Under the pieces are notes generated by a model. It had not been told where the DNA came from, made no database searches, and saw only the letters and a list, made by a program, of their open reading frames with translations. Source: CAVVEQ01 sp963747315 (GTDB taxonomy: Bacteria; Chloroflexota; Anaerolineae; Anaerolineales; Anaerolineaceae). Taken from it: a stretch of 53,568 nt of DNA. Position numbers and translations under genes: made by a program. The stretch covers positions 1-53,568 of the forward strand of contig CAVVEQ010000018.1 of the NCBI GenBank assembly GCA_963747315.1. The letters run 5' to 3'. Shown here one piece after another: positions 16,715-26,161 of the stretch (position 1 is the stretch's first letter; the number at the start of each line of letters is the position of its first letter).

Positions 16715-19111
16715 TCATCCCCCAAGCAAGACTTCGACGGTATGTTCGCCATCCTTAATAACAGGCACCAGATTGCCGGAAAATTCCTCCCCGTCTACCG
16801 TCATTCGCTTCACCCCCCGGCAGACACGATCCGGATTGTGAACCTGGATACGGTACACCCCACCGCGAAACTTCCGGATGACGCTGAACCCTTCCCAACC
16901 CCGCGGAATGCAGGGATCGATGCGAAGTCCATCGAGTTCGGGGCGGATACCCAGGATGTGCTGCGTCGCGCTAAAGTAGCTCCAGGCAGCTGCGCCGGTG
17001 AGCCAGGAGGTGCGCGTGTTGCCTGCCCTCGGCGAATAAGTGGAATAGGTCGTCTGTCCCTGGACGTATGGTTCACTCTGGCGCACCTCCGCCCGGTCGT
17101 TCCAGGCTGCCGGCATGGTCGCACGAAAATATTCAAACGCCTGGTCGCCATTCCCCAGCAGGCACTCCGCCATCACCCCCCAGCCTTCTGTGTGGTTGAA
17201 GATGCCGGCGTTCTCTTTTATCCCGGGGTTGTAGACCACAGCGCGCATCACCTCGATGGGCGTTTTGGTAAATGGCGGTGCGCACAACATCAACCCGTAG
17301 GGGGTGGCCAGCCGCTCCCGGACGGTCTGCATACAGCGCGAGGCCTCCCCTTCCTGTGCGAATCCACCGAGGATTGCCCAAAGCTGGGTGTTCAAATAAA
17401 CCTGCCCCTCTTCATACTGCTTTGTCCCGTAGACGGTGCCGTCCTCGCCAATCGCCCAGATGAACCAATCGCCATCCCAGGCAACAGCACGGATGCGCTT
17501 ATCCAGTTTCGCTTGTTCAGCAAGAGCCCAGTCAGTCTCGTCTTTTTCACCCAGGCGGGTGGCAATCTCTGCATAGATTCCCAGCCCCATCCGCACTTGG
17601 AAGGCCACGAAAAGGCTCTCGCCATGATATCCCAATCGCAGGCAGTCGTTCCAATCCGCCGCCAGCCCGCAGGGCAGCCCATTCCGACCAGTCCGCTCCA
17701 GGTTGAATTCAAGCGCCCGCCTAAGGTGGCCAAGCACCGTCGCTTCCCCTTTGTCGGCATATGGCAACACCTTGCAGTAGAAATCCACATCCCCTGTCTC
17801 ATTTACCCATGCCGGGATGGCATTAAAGAACCATAGACAATCATCCGAACGATATTCCTCCGGCTCGGGCGGTTTTTCCTGCCCGGGGTGGTGGTCAAAT
17901 GGTTTGATCACCGGGATCGCCCCGCCGGTTGAGACCTGCCCGGTCAGCATCAGCTCCAGGCGTTCCCCAGCTTTCTCAGGGATGGCGGCCACCACACCCA
18001 GCACGTCCTGCACTGAATCCCGAAAGCCCAACCCATCGCGCTCGCCGTTATAGACGAGGCTGGCAGAACGCGACCCGTTGAACGCAACCAGCGCGTTATA
18101 CAACCCCCATACATTAACCGTGTGGTTGAAATCTTCATCAGGGGTTTGGGCAACGAAGCTGCACAACTTTTCGTGCCAGTGGGTTTTCAGCTTCTCCAAC
18201 TCCCGTCCTGCCCGTTCTAGGGTTCCAAATTCAGCGAGAGTTTTTCTGCCCGCGGTACACGCGTCACCGATCCCGAGTAGGATTAGAATATTCCGGGTTT
18301 CTCCCGCGGCGAGTTCCAGCTTTGTCTGCAGGCTGCCACAGGCATTATCCCCAAATGCCTGGCTCCCGGTGCACTGCCCCTGCTCCACAGCCAGCGGATT
18401 GTGATATCCCCCATAGGTGCCCAAAAAGGCTTGCCGGCTGGTATCGAACCCGGTCGCTGGCGAGCCGGTCATTGCCACCCAGATGTGCCTGGCGATATCA
18501 TCCAGGGAAACCGCCTCTGTCTGCGTCGTGAGGTTATCCTGGATGGCTATTCGCAAGATCCCATCCTCCAGCATCTCTCCTTTAACGATAAAGAGCGAAT
18601 ACTGCAGGTTGACCTGGTCCTGAAAGGTATCCCACTGGTTGGTGAACTCGCAGAAGGAAAAGACGGAAAGATTGCGCGGGGTTGCGCTTTCATTCGTCAC
18701 CCGCAGTCGCCAGTATTCGAAGGTCTGCCCCAGGGGGACAAAATATGTGGCCTCCGTCCTGATCCCGGAGTAGCGCGATTCGATCACGGTGTAGGCGGTG
18801 CCATGCCGGCAGGTGGACTGGTAATCCTCCAGGGATTTGCCCACCGGTTGCCAGGAGGCAGACCAATAATCTCCATTTACGTTGTCGCGCAGGTAAAAAT
18901 AGCGTCCGGGTTGATCCATCGGGACGCTATTAAAGCGCAGCCGCAGGAATCGCCCCTTCGCCCCGGATTTGTAGAACCCATACCCCCCAGCGTTGTTGGT
19001 GATGATCGCTCCGTACTCCGTGGATCCCAGGTAGTTGCTCCAGGACCTGGGGGTATCCGGGCGGGTGATCACATACTCCCTCGCCTTATCGTCGAAATAT
19101 CCGTATTGCAT
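16715..19111 (-). CDS. GH94 disaccharide phosphorylase, divergent type
   Basis: 798 residues, full length for the family. GH94 enzymes use phosphate to split beta-linked disaccharides into glucose-1-phosphate (or an equivalent) and a free sugar in the cytoplasm. The general acid lies in ADWNDC (Asp489). Other family signatures are GFRDSVQD (about 362-369), SRSASLVYNGERDG (about 347-360), FNHTEGWGVMAE and the end region SWLTGAAAWSYF. It differs from typical cellobiose phosphorylases: the HQYQP segment is absent (replaced by GAIPVIKPFDHHPG), and DPLWLVLAV becomes DDCLWFFNAI. This suggests another acceptor or donor, for example a modified glucoside; the exact substrate is open. It follows xylB with a 42-base gap in the sugar operon. 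Confidence 0.88.
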   Translation of the reverse strand: MQYGYFDDKAREYVITRPDTPRSWSNYLGSTEYGAIITNNAGGYGFYKSGAKGRFLRLRFNSVPMDQPGRYFYLRDNVNGDYWSASWQPVGKSLEDYQSTCRHGTAYTVIESRYSGIRTEATYFVPLGQTFEYWRLRVTNESATPRNLSVFSFCEFTNQWDTFQDQVNLQYSLFIVKGEMLEDGILRIAIQDNLTTQTEAVSLDDIARHIWVAMTGSPATGFDTSRQAFLGTYGGYHNPLAVEQGQCTGSQAFGDNACGSLQTKLELAAGETRNILILLGIGDACTAGRKTLAEFGTLERAGRELEKLKTHWHEKLCSFVAQTPDEDFNHTVNVWGLYNALVAFNGSRSASLVYNGERDGLGFRDSVQDVLGVVAAIPEKAGERLELMLTGQVSTGGAIPVIKPFDHHPGQEKPPEPEEYRSDDCLWFFNAIPAWVNETGDVDFYCKVLPYADKGEATVLGHLRRALEFNLERTGRNGLPCGLAADWNDCLRLGYHGESLFVAFQVRMGLGIYAEIATRLGEKDETDWALAEQAKLDKRIRAVAWDGDWFIWAIGEDGTVYGTKQYEEGQVYLNTQLWAILGGFAQEGEASRCMQTVRERLATPYGLMLCAPPFTKTPIEVMRAVVYNPGIKENAGIFNHTEGWGVMAECLLGNGDQAFEYFRATMPAAWNDRAEVRQSEPYVQGQTTYSTYSPRAGNTRTSWLTGAAAWSYFSATQHILGIRPELDGLRIDPCIPRGWEGFSVIRKFRGGVYRIQVHNPDRVCRGVKRMTVDGEEFSGNLVPVIKDGEHTVEVLLGG

Positions 19112-19153
19112 GGCAACCTGCCTGAATTGATTTGAGGAGCAGAAAGATTCGTT

Positions 19154-20644
19154 TCAAGCCATCCGCGCGAATTCGTCCTTGAGCGCAGGGTATAAGTCCC
19201 GATAGATCGCATACGATTGAGCATACGTCTCGACTGAAACAGCGTCCGGTTCGGTCCTGCCGGTGATCTTGATCGTCGAAGCGCAGGCCTCCGCAGTATC
19301 CTTCCAGGCACCGCTGCCCACCCCGGCCAGCAGCGCCGCGCCAAAGGCCGCCCCTTCGGTGGTGTTGACCGTGACCAACTCGCAGCCCAACACCGAGGCA
19401 AGGATCCCCCGCCAGAGAGCACTCTTCGTCCCGCCCCCCGAAGCCCGCACCTGGGTGATCTCCTTCAACCCGGCGTTCTGGATCAGGGCAAACATATCCT
19501 TCAAGCCAAAGGACACCCCCTCAATCACAGAGCGGGTCATGTGTGCCTGGGTGTGGCGGATGGTCAACCCGATGAAAGCGCCCCTCGCCAGCGGATCCGG
19601 ATGCGGCGTGCGCTCACCAGAGAGATAGGGCAGGAACTGCAGCCCTTCGCACCCGGCAGGAATCGTGGCTGCGGATGTCATCAGGTCTTCGAAACTGACA
19701 CCCGGAGCAAGGGTATCGCGGTACCACTGCAAGCTGCCTGCTGCCGATAGCATCACCCCCATGAAGTGCCAGACCCCCGGGACCGCATGGCAGAAGGCAT
19801 GCAAGCGTCCCTCGGGCTCGATCATCGCCGAGGGCGTGGTGGCAAAAACCACCCCGCTGGTTCCCACAGTGAGACCGACGATCCCCGGTTCCACCGCCCC
19901 TACCCCCACCGCCTGGGCAGCCTGGTCGCCGCCGCCGGCAGCCACGCTCGTACCAGTTTTCAAGCCTGTTGCAATCGCTGCCTCGGGGGTGATCTCCCCG
20001 GTAAATTCGGGCCCTTCGTGGGTGGGCGGCATCCATTCGCGGGGAATCTTAAGCTTTGTAAGGAGTTCCTCCGACCAATCGCGCTTCTTCAGGTCAAAGA
20101 GGATCGTGCCGGCGCCATCAGCCTTATCCATGGCGTATTTGCCCGTCAGGCAATAGCGAACGTAATCCTTGGGCAGCAGAACATGCCGGGCTTTTTTATA
20201 AACTTCCGGTTCGTTCTCCGCGACCCAGAGGATCTTTGGTGCGGTGAAACCGGTGAGGGCTACGTTTCCGCTGATCTGGATGAATTTCTCCCTGCCGAGC
20301 ACCTCATGGATCTCGTCGCACTGAGTTTGGGTGCGCTGGTCGTTCCATAAAATCGCAGGGCGCAGGACTTTACCGTTTTCATCCAGCAGCACCAGCCCGT
20401 GCATCTGTCCGGTCAGACCGATGGCAGTGATTTGATCTCCATGGATCCCTGTTTGCGCGAGGACAGCCTTAATGCTCCTGACTGTCGCCTGCCACCACTC
20501 CTCCGGGTTCTGCTCGGACCAAAGCGGGCGCGGGTTCGAAAGCGTGTGCGGGGCGCTTTGCACACCCAGCACCACGCCAGCCTCATCGATGATCAGTGCC
20601 TTGCTGCCTGTGGTTGAGACATCGATCCCCATGAAATATTTCAT
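19154..20644 (-). CDS. xylB: Xylulokinase
   Basis: 496 residues. It phosphorylates D-xylulose to xylulose-5-phosphate, the entry to the pentose phosphate pathway. FGGY features are the N-terminal GIDVSTTGSKALIID phosphate loop (Asp8), the sugar-binding TGQMHGLVLLD and RPAILWNDQRT typical of XylB, GGGDQAAQAVGVGAVEPG with the catalytic Asp, and AVRASGGG-like QVRASGGGTKSALWRGI. The gene lies 15 bases behind the GH3 gene and near xylA, forming one xylose route. The start is ATG 20644. Confidence 0.93.
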   Translation of the reverse strand: MKYFMGIDVSTTGSKALIIDEAGVVLGVQSAPHTLSNPRPLWSEQNPEEWWQATVRSIKAVLAQTGIHGDQITAIGLTGQMHGLVLLDENGKVLRPAILWNDQRTQTQCDEIHEVLGREKFIQISGNVALTGFTAPKILWVAENEPEVYKKARHVLLPKDYVRYCLTGKYAMDKADGAGTILFDLKKRDWSEELLTKLKIPREWMPPTHEGPEFTGEITPEAAIATGLKTGTSVAAGGGDQAAQAVGVGAVEPGIVGLTVGTSGVVFATTPSAMIEPEGRLHAFCHAVPGVWHFMGVMLSAAGSLQWYRDTLAPGVSFEDLMTSAATIPAGCEGLQFLPYLSGERTPHPDPLARGAFIGLTIRHTQAHMTRSVIEGVSFGLKDMFALIQNAGLKEITQVRASGGGTKSALWRGILASVLGCELVTVNTTEGAAFGAALLAGVGSGAWKDTAEACASTIKITGRTEPDAVSVETYAQSYAIYRDLYPALKDEFARMA

Positions 20645-20659
20645 GAAACCCTCCCTGCC

Positions 20660-22984
20660 CTATTTAACTTCGACCGGACAGACGAAGACGCGCTGTTCAA
20701 CAGGGGTATTCCTGGCGCCGGTTATCTCGAACGCATCCGCCAGGCGGATATCCTCCGAGCCTCCCCCCACCATGACCTCGATCCGTCCGGCCTCCACCTG
20801 CAGCAGGAAATCTGCGTTGTGGTAGGCAAGCTGGTTCACCGACAGGCAGAAATTCACGGTTTTGGACTCCCCTGCCCCCAGGCTTACCCGGGTGAACCCC
20901 TTAAGCTCCTTCACCGGACGTGGCAGGGAGGCATATTCGTCACGGATATAGAGCTGGACGACCTCATCGCCCGCCACTTTTCCGGAGTTCTTCACTTTTA
21001 CGGAAATCTGGACAACATCCCCCGCCTGCGCAGACTTCTTATCCAGCGCCAGATCGGAATAATCAAATTGGGTGTAACTGAGCCCAAAACCAAAGGGGTA
21101 AAGTGGCGTTACAGGCTCGTTAACGTAGTCGCCATAAATATTCGAGCGCATCCCCGAGGGCTTGTAATTGTAGAATACCGGCACCTGCCCGGCCGAGCGC
21201 GGGATCGAAAGCGGCAGTTTCCCGGAGGGATTCACCTTCCCGGTCAATGTATCCACGATTGCAGCAGCGCCCTCCTCGCCGGGGACCCAGCTTTCCAGGA
21301 TGGCATTAACTTTTTCCTCCACTCCTCCCAGGGCAACCGGACGCCCGCCCACCAGCACCAGCACTACCGGTTTTCCGGTCTCCAGGATCATCTTCACCAG
21401 CTTCTCCTGTACACCCGGCAGCCGCAGGTCGGTCGTGTCACGGAACTCCCCGGTGGTGTTGTAATCCGCAAGTCCCGAACGCCCGCCCATCACCAGGATG
21501 GCGATCTCTGCGGCTTGCGCTGCTTGAACCGCTTTCTCAAAACCGCTTTGGTCCTCACCCATCGGGTCGCAGCCCTTTGCGTGGCTGATCTCCACCGATG
21601 GAAGGGCTGTCTTGAAAACCTCAATTATTGTGGGGACTTTGACCGTCAGCGGCGGGATGCTTTCCTGGGTGAATCCGGTAAAGACGGAATCATCGGGCGC
21701 CAACGCCATCAGCAGTTCTGCCACGGCGGCATAAGAGTAATCTCCCATCAGGCTGCGCGCAGAATCCGCGTTGGGTCCGATCAGGGCGATCTTTTTCACA
21801 TCTTTCTTCAACGGCAGGATGCCGTCATTTTTCAACAGGACCATGCTCCTGCAGGCGAGGTCGTATGCCAGGGATCGATCCTGCGGGGTGTCGAATACTG
21901 CGAGCACCCTGCCTTCATCCACATAGGGGTTATCAAACAGTCCCAGCTCGAATTTCTTGCGCAGGTGGCGGCTGACGGCTTCATCGATGATATCCATGCT
22001 CAGCTCGCAGTTTGCAAGGGCTTGTTTCAACGGCTCTCCGTAAGCAGCCGTGGCAGGCAATTCCACATCGATACCCGCGGTGATCGCCAGCGTTCCAGCC
22101 GCCTTCATATCCTCCGCCATGTTGTGGTAAAAGTGGATCATTCCAACCGCTTCGTAATCCGAGACCACAACCCCATCAAAGCCCAGCTTATCGCGCAGCA
22201 GATCGGTAAGGATGCGCTTCGATGCCGCCACCACCACGCCATCCAACTCGGGGTAGGCATTCATCATCGAAGCCAGCCCGGCATCCCGGATGGCTGCCTG
22301 GAAGGGAACCAGGTACGTATCCCACAGGTCGTGCCAGCCGATGTGCACCGGTCCGCAGTTCAGCCCTCCCTGCGAGAAGGAGTGCCCCACAAAATGCTTG
22401 CCGGTGGCCATAACTCCAGCCTTGAGGTTCTCGCTCTGAAGACCGCGGATATAAGCCATCCCAAACTGGCTCACCAGGGTTGGGTCCTCGCCAAAGGTCT
22501 CCTCGATCCTGCCCCAACGCGGATCTCTGGCCACATCCAGCACGGGTGCCAGTCCCTGCCGGGAGCCGATGGCCAGCATCTGCCTGCGTATGGCAGTGGT
22601 CATTTTATGGGCAAGCTCAGGATCAAACGAGCTTGCCAGCCCGATCGGCTGCGGGAAGATCGAGCAACCCGGCGCCATCAAACCAGCGCAGCATTCCTCA
22701 TGCACGATGGCCGGGATGCCCAGACGGGTCTGTTCTTTTAAATATTTTTGAATGATATTGGCGGTTTTCGCCGCTTCCAAAGGCAGGTAGCTCCCCGCCC
22801 CACCGACGCGCGTGATCTGCCCTATCCCATCGGTGAGCTTCGCTTCGATCTTTTGCGGGTCGAGTGTACCTTTGGATTGCAGGTCATACAGCCAGCACGA
22901 TCCCAACTGGGCGATTTTCTCATCGACGGTCATTTTCCCGAGGAGTGCTTTTACCTCGGCTTCAAACTGTCTGTTAATGTTCAT
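20660..22984 (-). CDS. Cytoplasmic GH3 glycosidase (beta-glucosidase/beta-xylosidase)
   Basis: 774 residues, no signal peptide. GH3 enzymes remove terminal beta-linked sugars with retention. Domain 1 (TIM barrel) has DPRWGRIEETFGEDP, the KHFVGHS motif (about 196-202) and the nucleophile Asp276 in GFDGVVVSDYEA. Domain 2 has the LLKNDGILPLKK start and ILVMGGRSGLADYN. A C-terminal fibronectin-III-like domain (about 620-735) is signalled by PLYPFGFGLSYTQF and VQLYIRDEYASLPRPVKELKGF. The close pairing with xylA and xylB favours xylosides or mixed oligosaccharides, but specificity is not shown by sequence. Confidence 0.92.
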   Translation of the reverse strand: MNINRQFEAEVKALLGKMTVDEKIAQLGSCWLYDLQSKGTLDPQKIEAKLTDGIGQITRVGGAGSYLPLEAAKTANIIQKYLKEQTRLGIPAIVHEECCAGLMAPGCSIFPQPIGLASSFDPELAHKMTTAIRRQMLAIGSRQGLAPVLDVARDPRWGRIEETFGEDPTLVSQFGMAYIRGLQSENLKAGVMATGKHFVGHSFSQGGLNCGPVHIGWHDLWDTYLVPFQAAIRDAGLASMMNAYPELDGVVVAASKRILTDLLRDKLGFDGVVVSDYEAVGMIHFYHNMAEDMKAAGTLAITAGIDVELPATAAYGEPLKQALANCELSMDIIDEAVSRHLRKKFELGLFDNPYVDEGRVLAVFDTPQDRSLAYDLACRSMVLLKNDGILPLKKDVKKIALIGPNADSARSLMGDYSYAAVAELLMALAPDDSVFTGFTQESIPPLTVKVPTIIEVFKTALPSVEISHAKGCDPMGEDQSGFEKAVQAAQAAEIAILVMGGRSGLADYNTTGEFRDTTDLRLPGVQEKLVKMILETGKPVVLVLVGGRPVALGGVEEKVNAILESWVPGEEGAAAIVDTLTGKVNPSGKLPLSIPRSAGQVPVFYNYKPSGMRSNIYGDYVNEPVTPLYPFGFGLSYTQFDYSDLALDKKSAQAGDVVQISVKVKNSGKVAGDEVVQLYIRDEYASLPRPVKELKGFTRVSLGAGESKTVNFCLSVNQLAYHNADFLLQVEAGRIEVMVGGGSEDIRLADAFEITGARNTPVEQRVFVCPVEVK

Positions 22985-23007
22985 ACCCCTCCTGGAGCGG
23001 CTTCGAA

Positions 23008-24174
23008 TTAGCGGTTGCCCAGCAGCAGATCAATGGTCAGCTGGTCTAGTCGTTCATATCTCAAACCCCGGCTGGAAATGGCTGCCCGGTCAAACTTGTG
23101 GGCTTTCAACGCTTTTGCCTTTTCGAAACTATATTTTCCGAAATACGGCTGCATAGCCGGATCCTCGACCACGATTTCATTCAATAACGCCTGTATCTCC
23201 TTATCCGCATTGAAGCGGGCAGCTTTTTCCTTCAACATCAGGTAGGTGCGCATGCATCCGCGCGCGAAATCCTTCACGCCTTCAAAGTCCTCGGTGCGAT
23301 AAGCGTGCGCGTCAAAATGGCGCGAACCGCTGTAGCCGACATCCTCCAGGAATTTGACCAGGAAGAAGGCTGCCTTGATATCCCGCGACCCGAAGCGCAG
23401 GTCCTGATCATAGCGGCCTGGATACTGGTCGTTCAGATCAATATGAAAGAGTTTGCCGGCTTCCCATGCCTGGGCAACCCCGTGCATGAAGTTAATCCCG
23501 GCCATGTGCTCGTGGGCTACCTCGGGGTTCACCCCCACCATCTCGGGGTGGTCAAGGGTAGCGATAAAGCCCAGCATGTGCCCGGTGGTGGGGTTATAGA
23601 TATCCGCCCTCGGTTCGTTGGGTTTGGCTTCCAGTGCGAACTTCAGGTCATACTTGTTATCCCGCGCGTACTCGCACAGGAAATTCAACGCTTCGCGGAA
23701 ATGTTTGATGGCTTCCACAGGGTTCTTGCTCGCATCCGTCTCGGTGCCCTCGCGCCCGCCCCAGAACACGTAGATCTTTGCGCCGAATTCCACCCCCAGG
23801 TCCATGGCGCGCATGGTCTTCTGCAGGGCATAGGCGCGCACCTTTGAGTCGTTGGAGGTGAAGGCACCATCCTTAAATATTGGGTCACCGAACAGGTTGG
23901 TGGTCGCCATCGGGACGACCAGGCCGGTATCTTTCAAAGCCTTGCGGAAATCTTTTTTGATGGATTCTTCCTCCGCAGGTGTCGCGTCTATGGGAATCAG
24001 GTCGTTATCGTGGAAGTTGACTCCGTAAGCACCTACTTCGCCCAGCAGATAAACCAGCTCAGCAGGGGTTTTGGCTTCCCGGACTGGCCCGCCGAACGGA
24101 TCCCGCCCGGTGGATCCAACGGTCCACAGGCCAAATGTGAATTTGTCTTCTGGTTTTGGGGTGAATGATGACAT
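23008..24174 (-). CDS. xylA: Xylose isomerase (class I)
   Basis: 388 residues from ATG 24174, which has AAGGAG nine bases before it; an upstream in-frame TTG at 24198 would place that site inside the gene. The enzyme interconverts D-xylose and D-xylulose with two divalent metals. Signatures are FHDNDLIP (catalytic His/Asp), KIYVFWGGREGTE, the metal ligands in EAKPNEPRADIY, GVNPEVAHEHMAG and HIDLNDQYPGRYDQD. The length and FGLWTVGSTGRDPFGG start match the shorter actinobacterial-type class rather than the long XylA of Firmicutes and E. coli. Flanked by two GH3 genes. Confidence 0.96.
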   Translation of the reverse strand: MSSFTPKPEDKFTFGLWTVGSTGRDPFGGPVREAKTPAELVYLLGEVGAYGVNFHDNDLIPIDATPAEEESIKKDFRKALKDTGLVVPMATTNLFGDPIFKDGAFTSNDSKVRAYALQKTMRAMDLGVEFGAKIYVFWGGREGTETDASKNPVEAIKHFREALNFLCEYARDNKYDLKFALEAKPNEPRADIYNPTTGHMLGFIATLDHPEMVGVNPEVAHEHMAGINFMHGVAQAWEAGKLFHIDLNDQYPGRYDQDLRFGSRDIKAAFFLVKFLEDVGYSGSRHFDAHAYRTEDFEGVKDFARGCMRTYLMLKEKAARFNADKEIQALLNEIVVEDPAMQPYFGKYSFEKAKALKAHKFDRAAISSRGLRYERLDQLTIDLLLGNR

Positions 24175-24203
24175 AATTTCTTCTCCTTGGTTTATCAATT
24201 AAT

Positions 24204-26148
24204 TCATTTATCTCCCGGGCAGTTTTCCCAGGGAATCATATTATTTTCGACTTCCCCCAATCCATAACTCAAACCATACCCAAACGGGAATAATGGCGCA
24301 TCGCAACCTTCCGTTGCTTTTACATTATTGATATTGATCGGAAGCTGGCCATCGTTCCGCGGCCAGGTGTAGGGCAATTTTCCTGAGAAATCCTGCTTCC
24401 CGAAGAGCACATCCGCCACCCCCCCGCCTTCCGAGCCGGGCAGCCAGGCAGCCACCCAGGCATCCGGGATATCGAACTGCGGAGTGATGACCATTGGTCT
24501 GCCGGAAACGAGGATCACGACCAGCTTCTCGCTGTTCTCCCTCATTACCTGAATCAGATGGACGTCTTCCGGCTTTAAAAGCAGCGAGGAGACGTCCCCC
24601 GGCCCCTCTGCGTAGGGCTGCTCCCCAACCACAGCAATGCCAATCTCTGCCTTGCTGTCGAACTGCCCATCTGGGCTGTAATCAACACGGGTTTCCGCGG
24701 AGACTGAATCACGGATCCCTTCCAGGATGGTCGTGCCCGGAAGGATATCTCCGGTCTTGCCTTGCCAGTCGATTGTCCAGCCGCCGGATTGGATACCGAT
24801 ATCATCTGCAGAGACTCCACCCACATGGATTGTCTTGGTAGTCTTTGGTATGGGGAGAGCTTGGTTTTCATTCTTGAGCAATACCAGCGATTCGGCGACC
24901 GCCCGGCGTGCCACCTCGCGGTGTTCGGGGGAGCCCACGCTTTCCAGCATCGCTGGATCTCCATACGGATGATCAAAGAGCCCCAGTTCAAATTTTGCAA
25001 CTAGGATTCGACGAACGGCCTCGTCGATCCGCTCCATTGGAATATCACCCTTCTTGACAGCGCGTTTCATGGTGGAAATGAATCGTTCGTAATCATTGGG
25101 CACCATGTTCATATCGATCCCCGCGTTGATGCTCTTCACCACTGCCTGGTAGTAATCCAGGTCCACCTGGTCGATGCCTGCCCAATCCGAGATCACCAGC
25201 CCATCAAATCCCAGTTCGCCTTTCAGCACATCCGTGATCCAGTAGGATTGCTCGTGCATCTTTTTTCCATTCAGGCTGCTGAAGGAAACCATCACGCTTC
25301 CTGCGCCTGCATCCACAGCGGCCTGGTAGGGCGGCAGGAAGAGCTTGCGAATTCCGGCTTCATCGTAACGGGTATCGCCCTGGTCGAGCAGGTATTTGTG
25401 GTCGTTCCATTCCTGGTTGGAGGTTCCGAAGGTTGTTCCGCCATCTCCCAGGAAATGCTTGGGGGTGGTCATAACATAGATGGATTGGCCCAGAGCTGCC
25501 TGGTAGGATTCCGGCAGGGTTTGCTGCCCCTGGATATAAGCCGAAGTCAACTCGCTCACAAGGGTGGTATCCTCCCCAAAGGATTCATAAGTTCTTCCCC
25601 AGCGGATATCCTGTGGCACGGCAACCACCGGCGCAAAGTTCCAGGGTATACCGGTGGCCAGCATTTCCTCCGCGGTGATGGCGCCCACCTGTCGGATTAG
25701 CTCCTCATTGCGGGTGGCGCCCAGACCGATTTCCTGTGGGAAGATGGTTGCCCCATCCACATGGGCGTGCCCGTGGACTGCATCCACCCCGTAGAGGATG
25801 GGAATCTTTAATCGGGTAGATAACGCTTCCTCCTGGAATTTTCGTGCGTCCTCTTGCCAGGCGTCTGCCTTGTTGGATTCAGGCAGCCCTCCGCCGCCGC
25901 TCAGCACCGAACCGAGGAAAAATCGGCTTACATCTCCTGGTTTGATCGAGCCTCTCTCCGCCTGGGTCATCTGGCCAATTTTCTCATCGAGGGTCATCTG
26001 CCCCAGCAAGTCTTCCACCCTGCGTTCGGTTCCGGAGATCATACTTCCGGTTTGCGAATCAATAGGTCGGGTTGCTGGTGTTCGAACCGCAGGCACAGAG
26101 GAAGAGCAGGGCAACCACAAATATCACCGCCCTTTGATGTATGCCCAT
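24204..26148 (-). CDS. GH3 beta-glucosidase-type lipoprotein (one frameshift in the signal region)
   Basis: Restored length 647 residues. The true start is most likely ATG 26148: this frame encodes a lipoprotein signal (MGIHQRAVIFVVALLFLCAC) with the acylated Cys in LCAC, then NTSNPT. A single extra base near 26064 shifts it; after removal it joins IDSQTGSMISGTERRVEDLL of the GH3 domain. The enzyme is therefore exported and membrane-tethered, unlike the other GH3. Catalytic elements are YGVDAVHGH, IRWGRTYESFGED, PKHFLGDGGT and the nucleophile Asp in GFDGLVISDWAGID. The SDWxGID form resembles exo-acting glucan hydrolases. The C-terminal domain 2 has VVGEQPYAEGPGD and WLPGSEGGGVADVLFG. It begins 13 bases past the GH94 stop. 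Confidence 0.87.
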
Positions 26149-26161
26149 ATGGTTCGAATTC

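Noticed and set aside
18401..19135. 244-codon open frame on the plus strand
   Set aside because: Antisense to the GH94 gene with no ribosome site.
20819..22741. 640-codon open frame on the plus strand
   Set aside because: It lies wholly opposite the well-supported GH3 gene, has Arg/His/Gln-rich nonsense composition and no ribosome site; it is a shadow of the GC-rich codon pattern.
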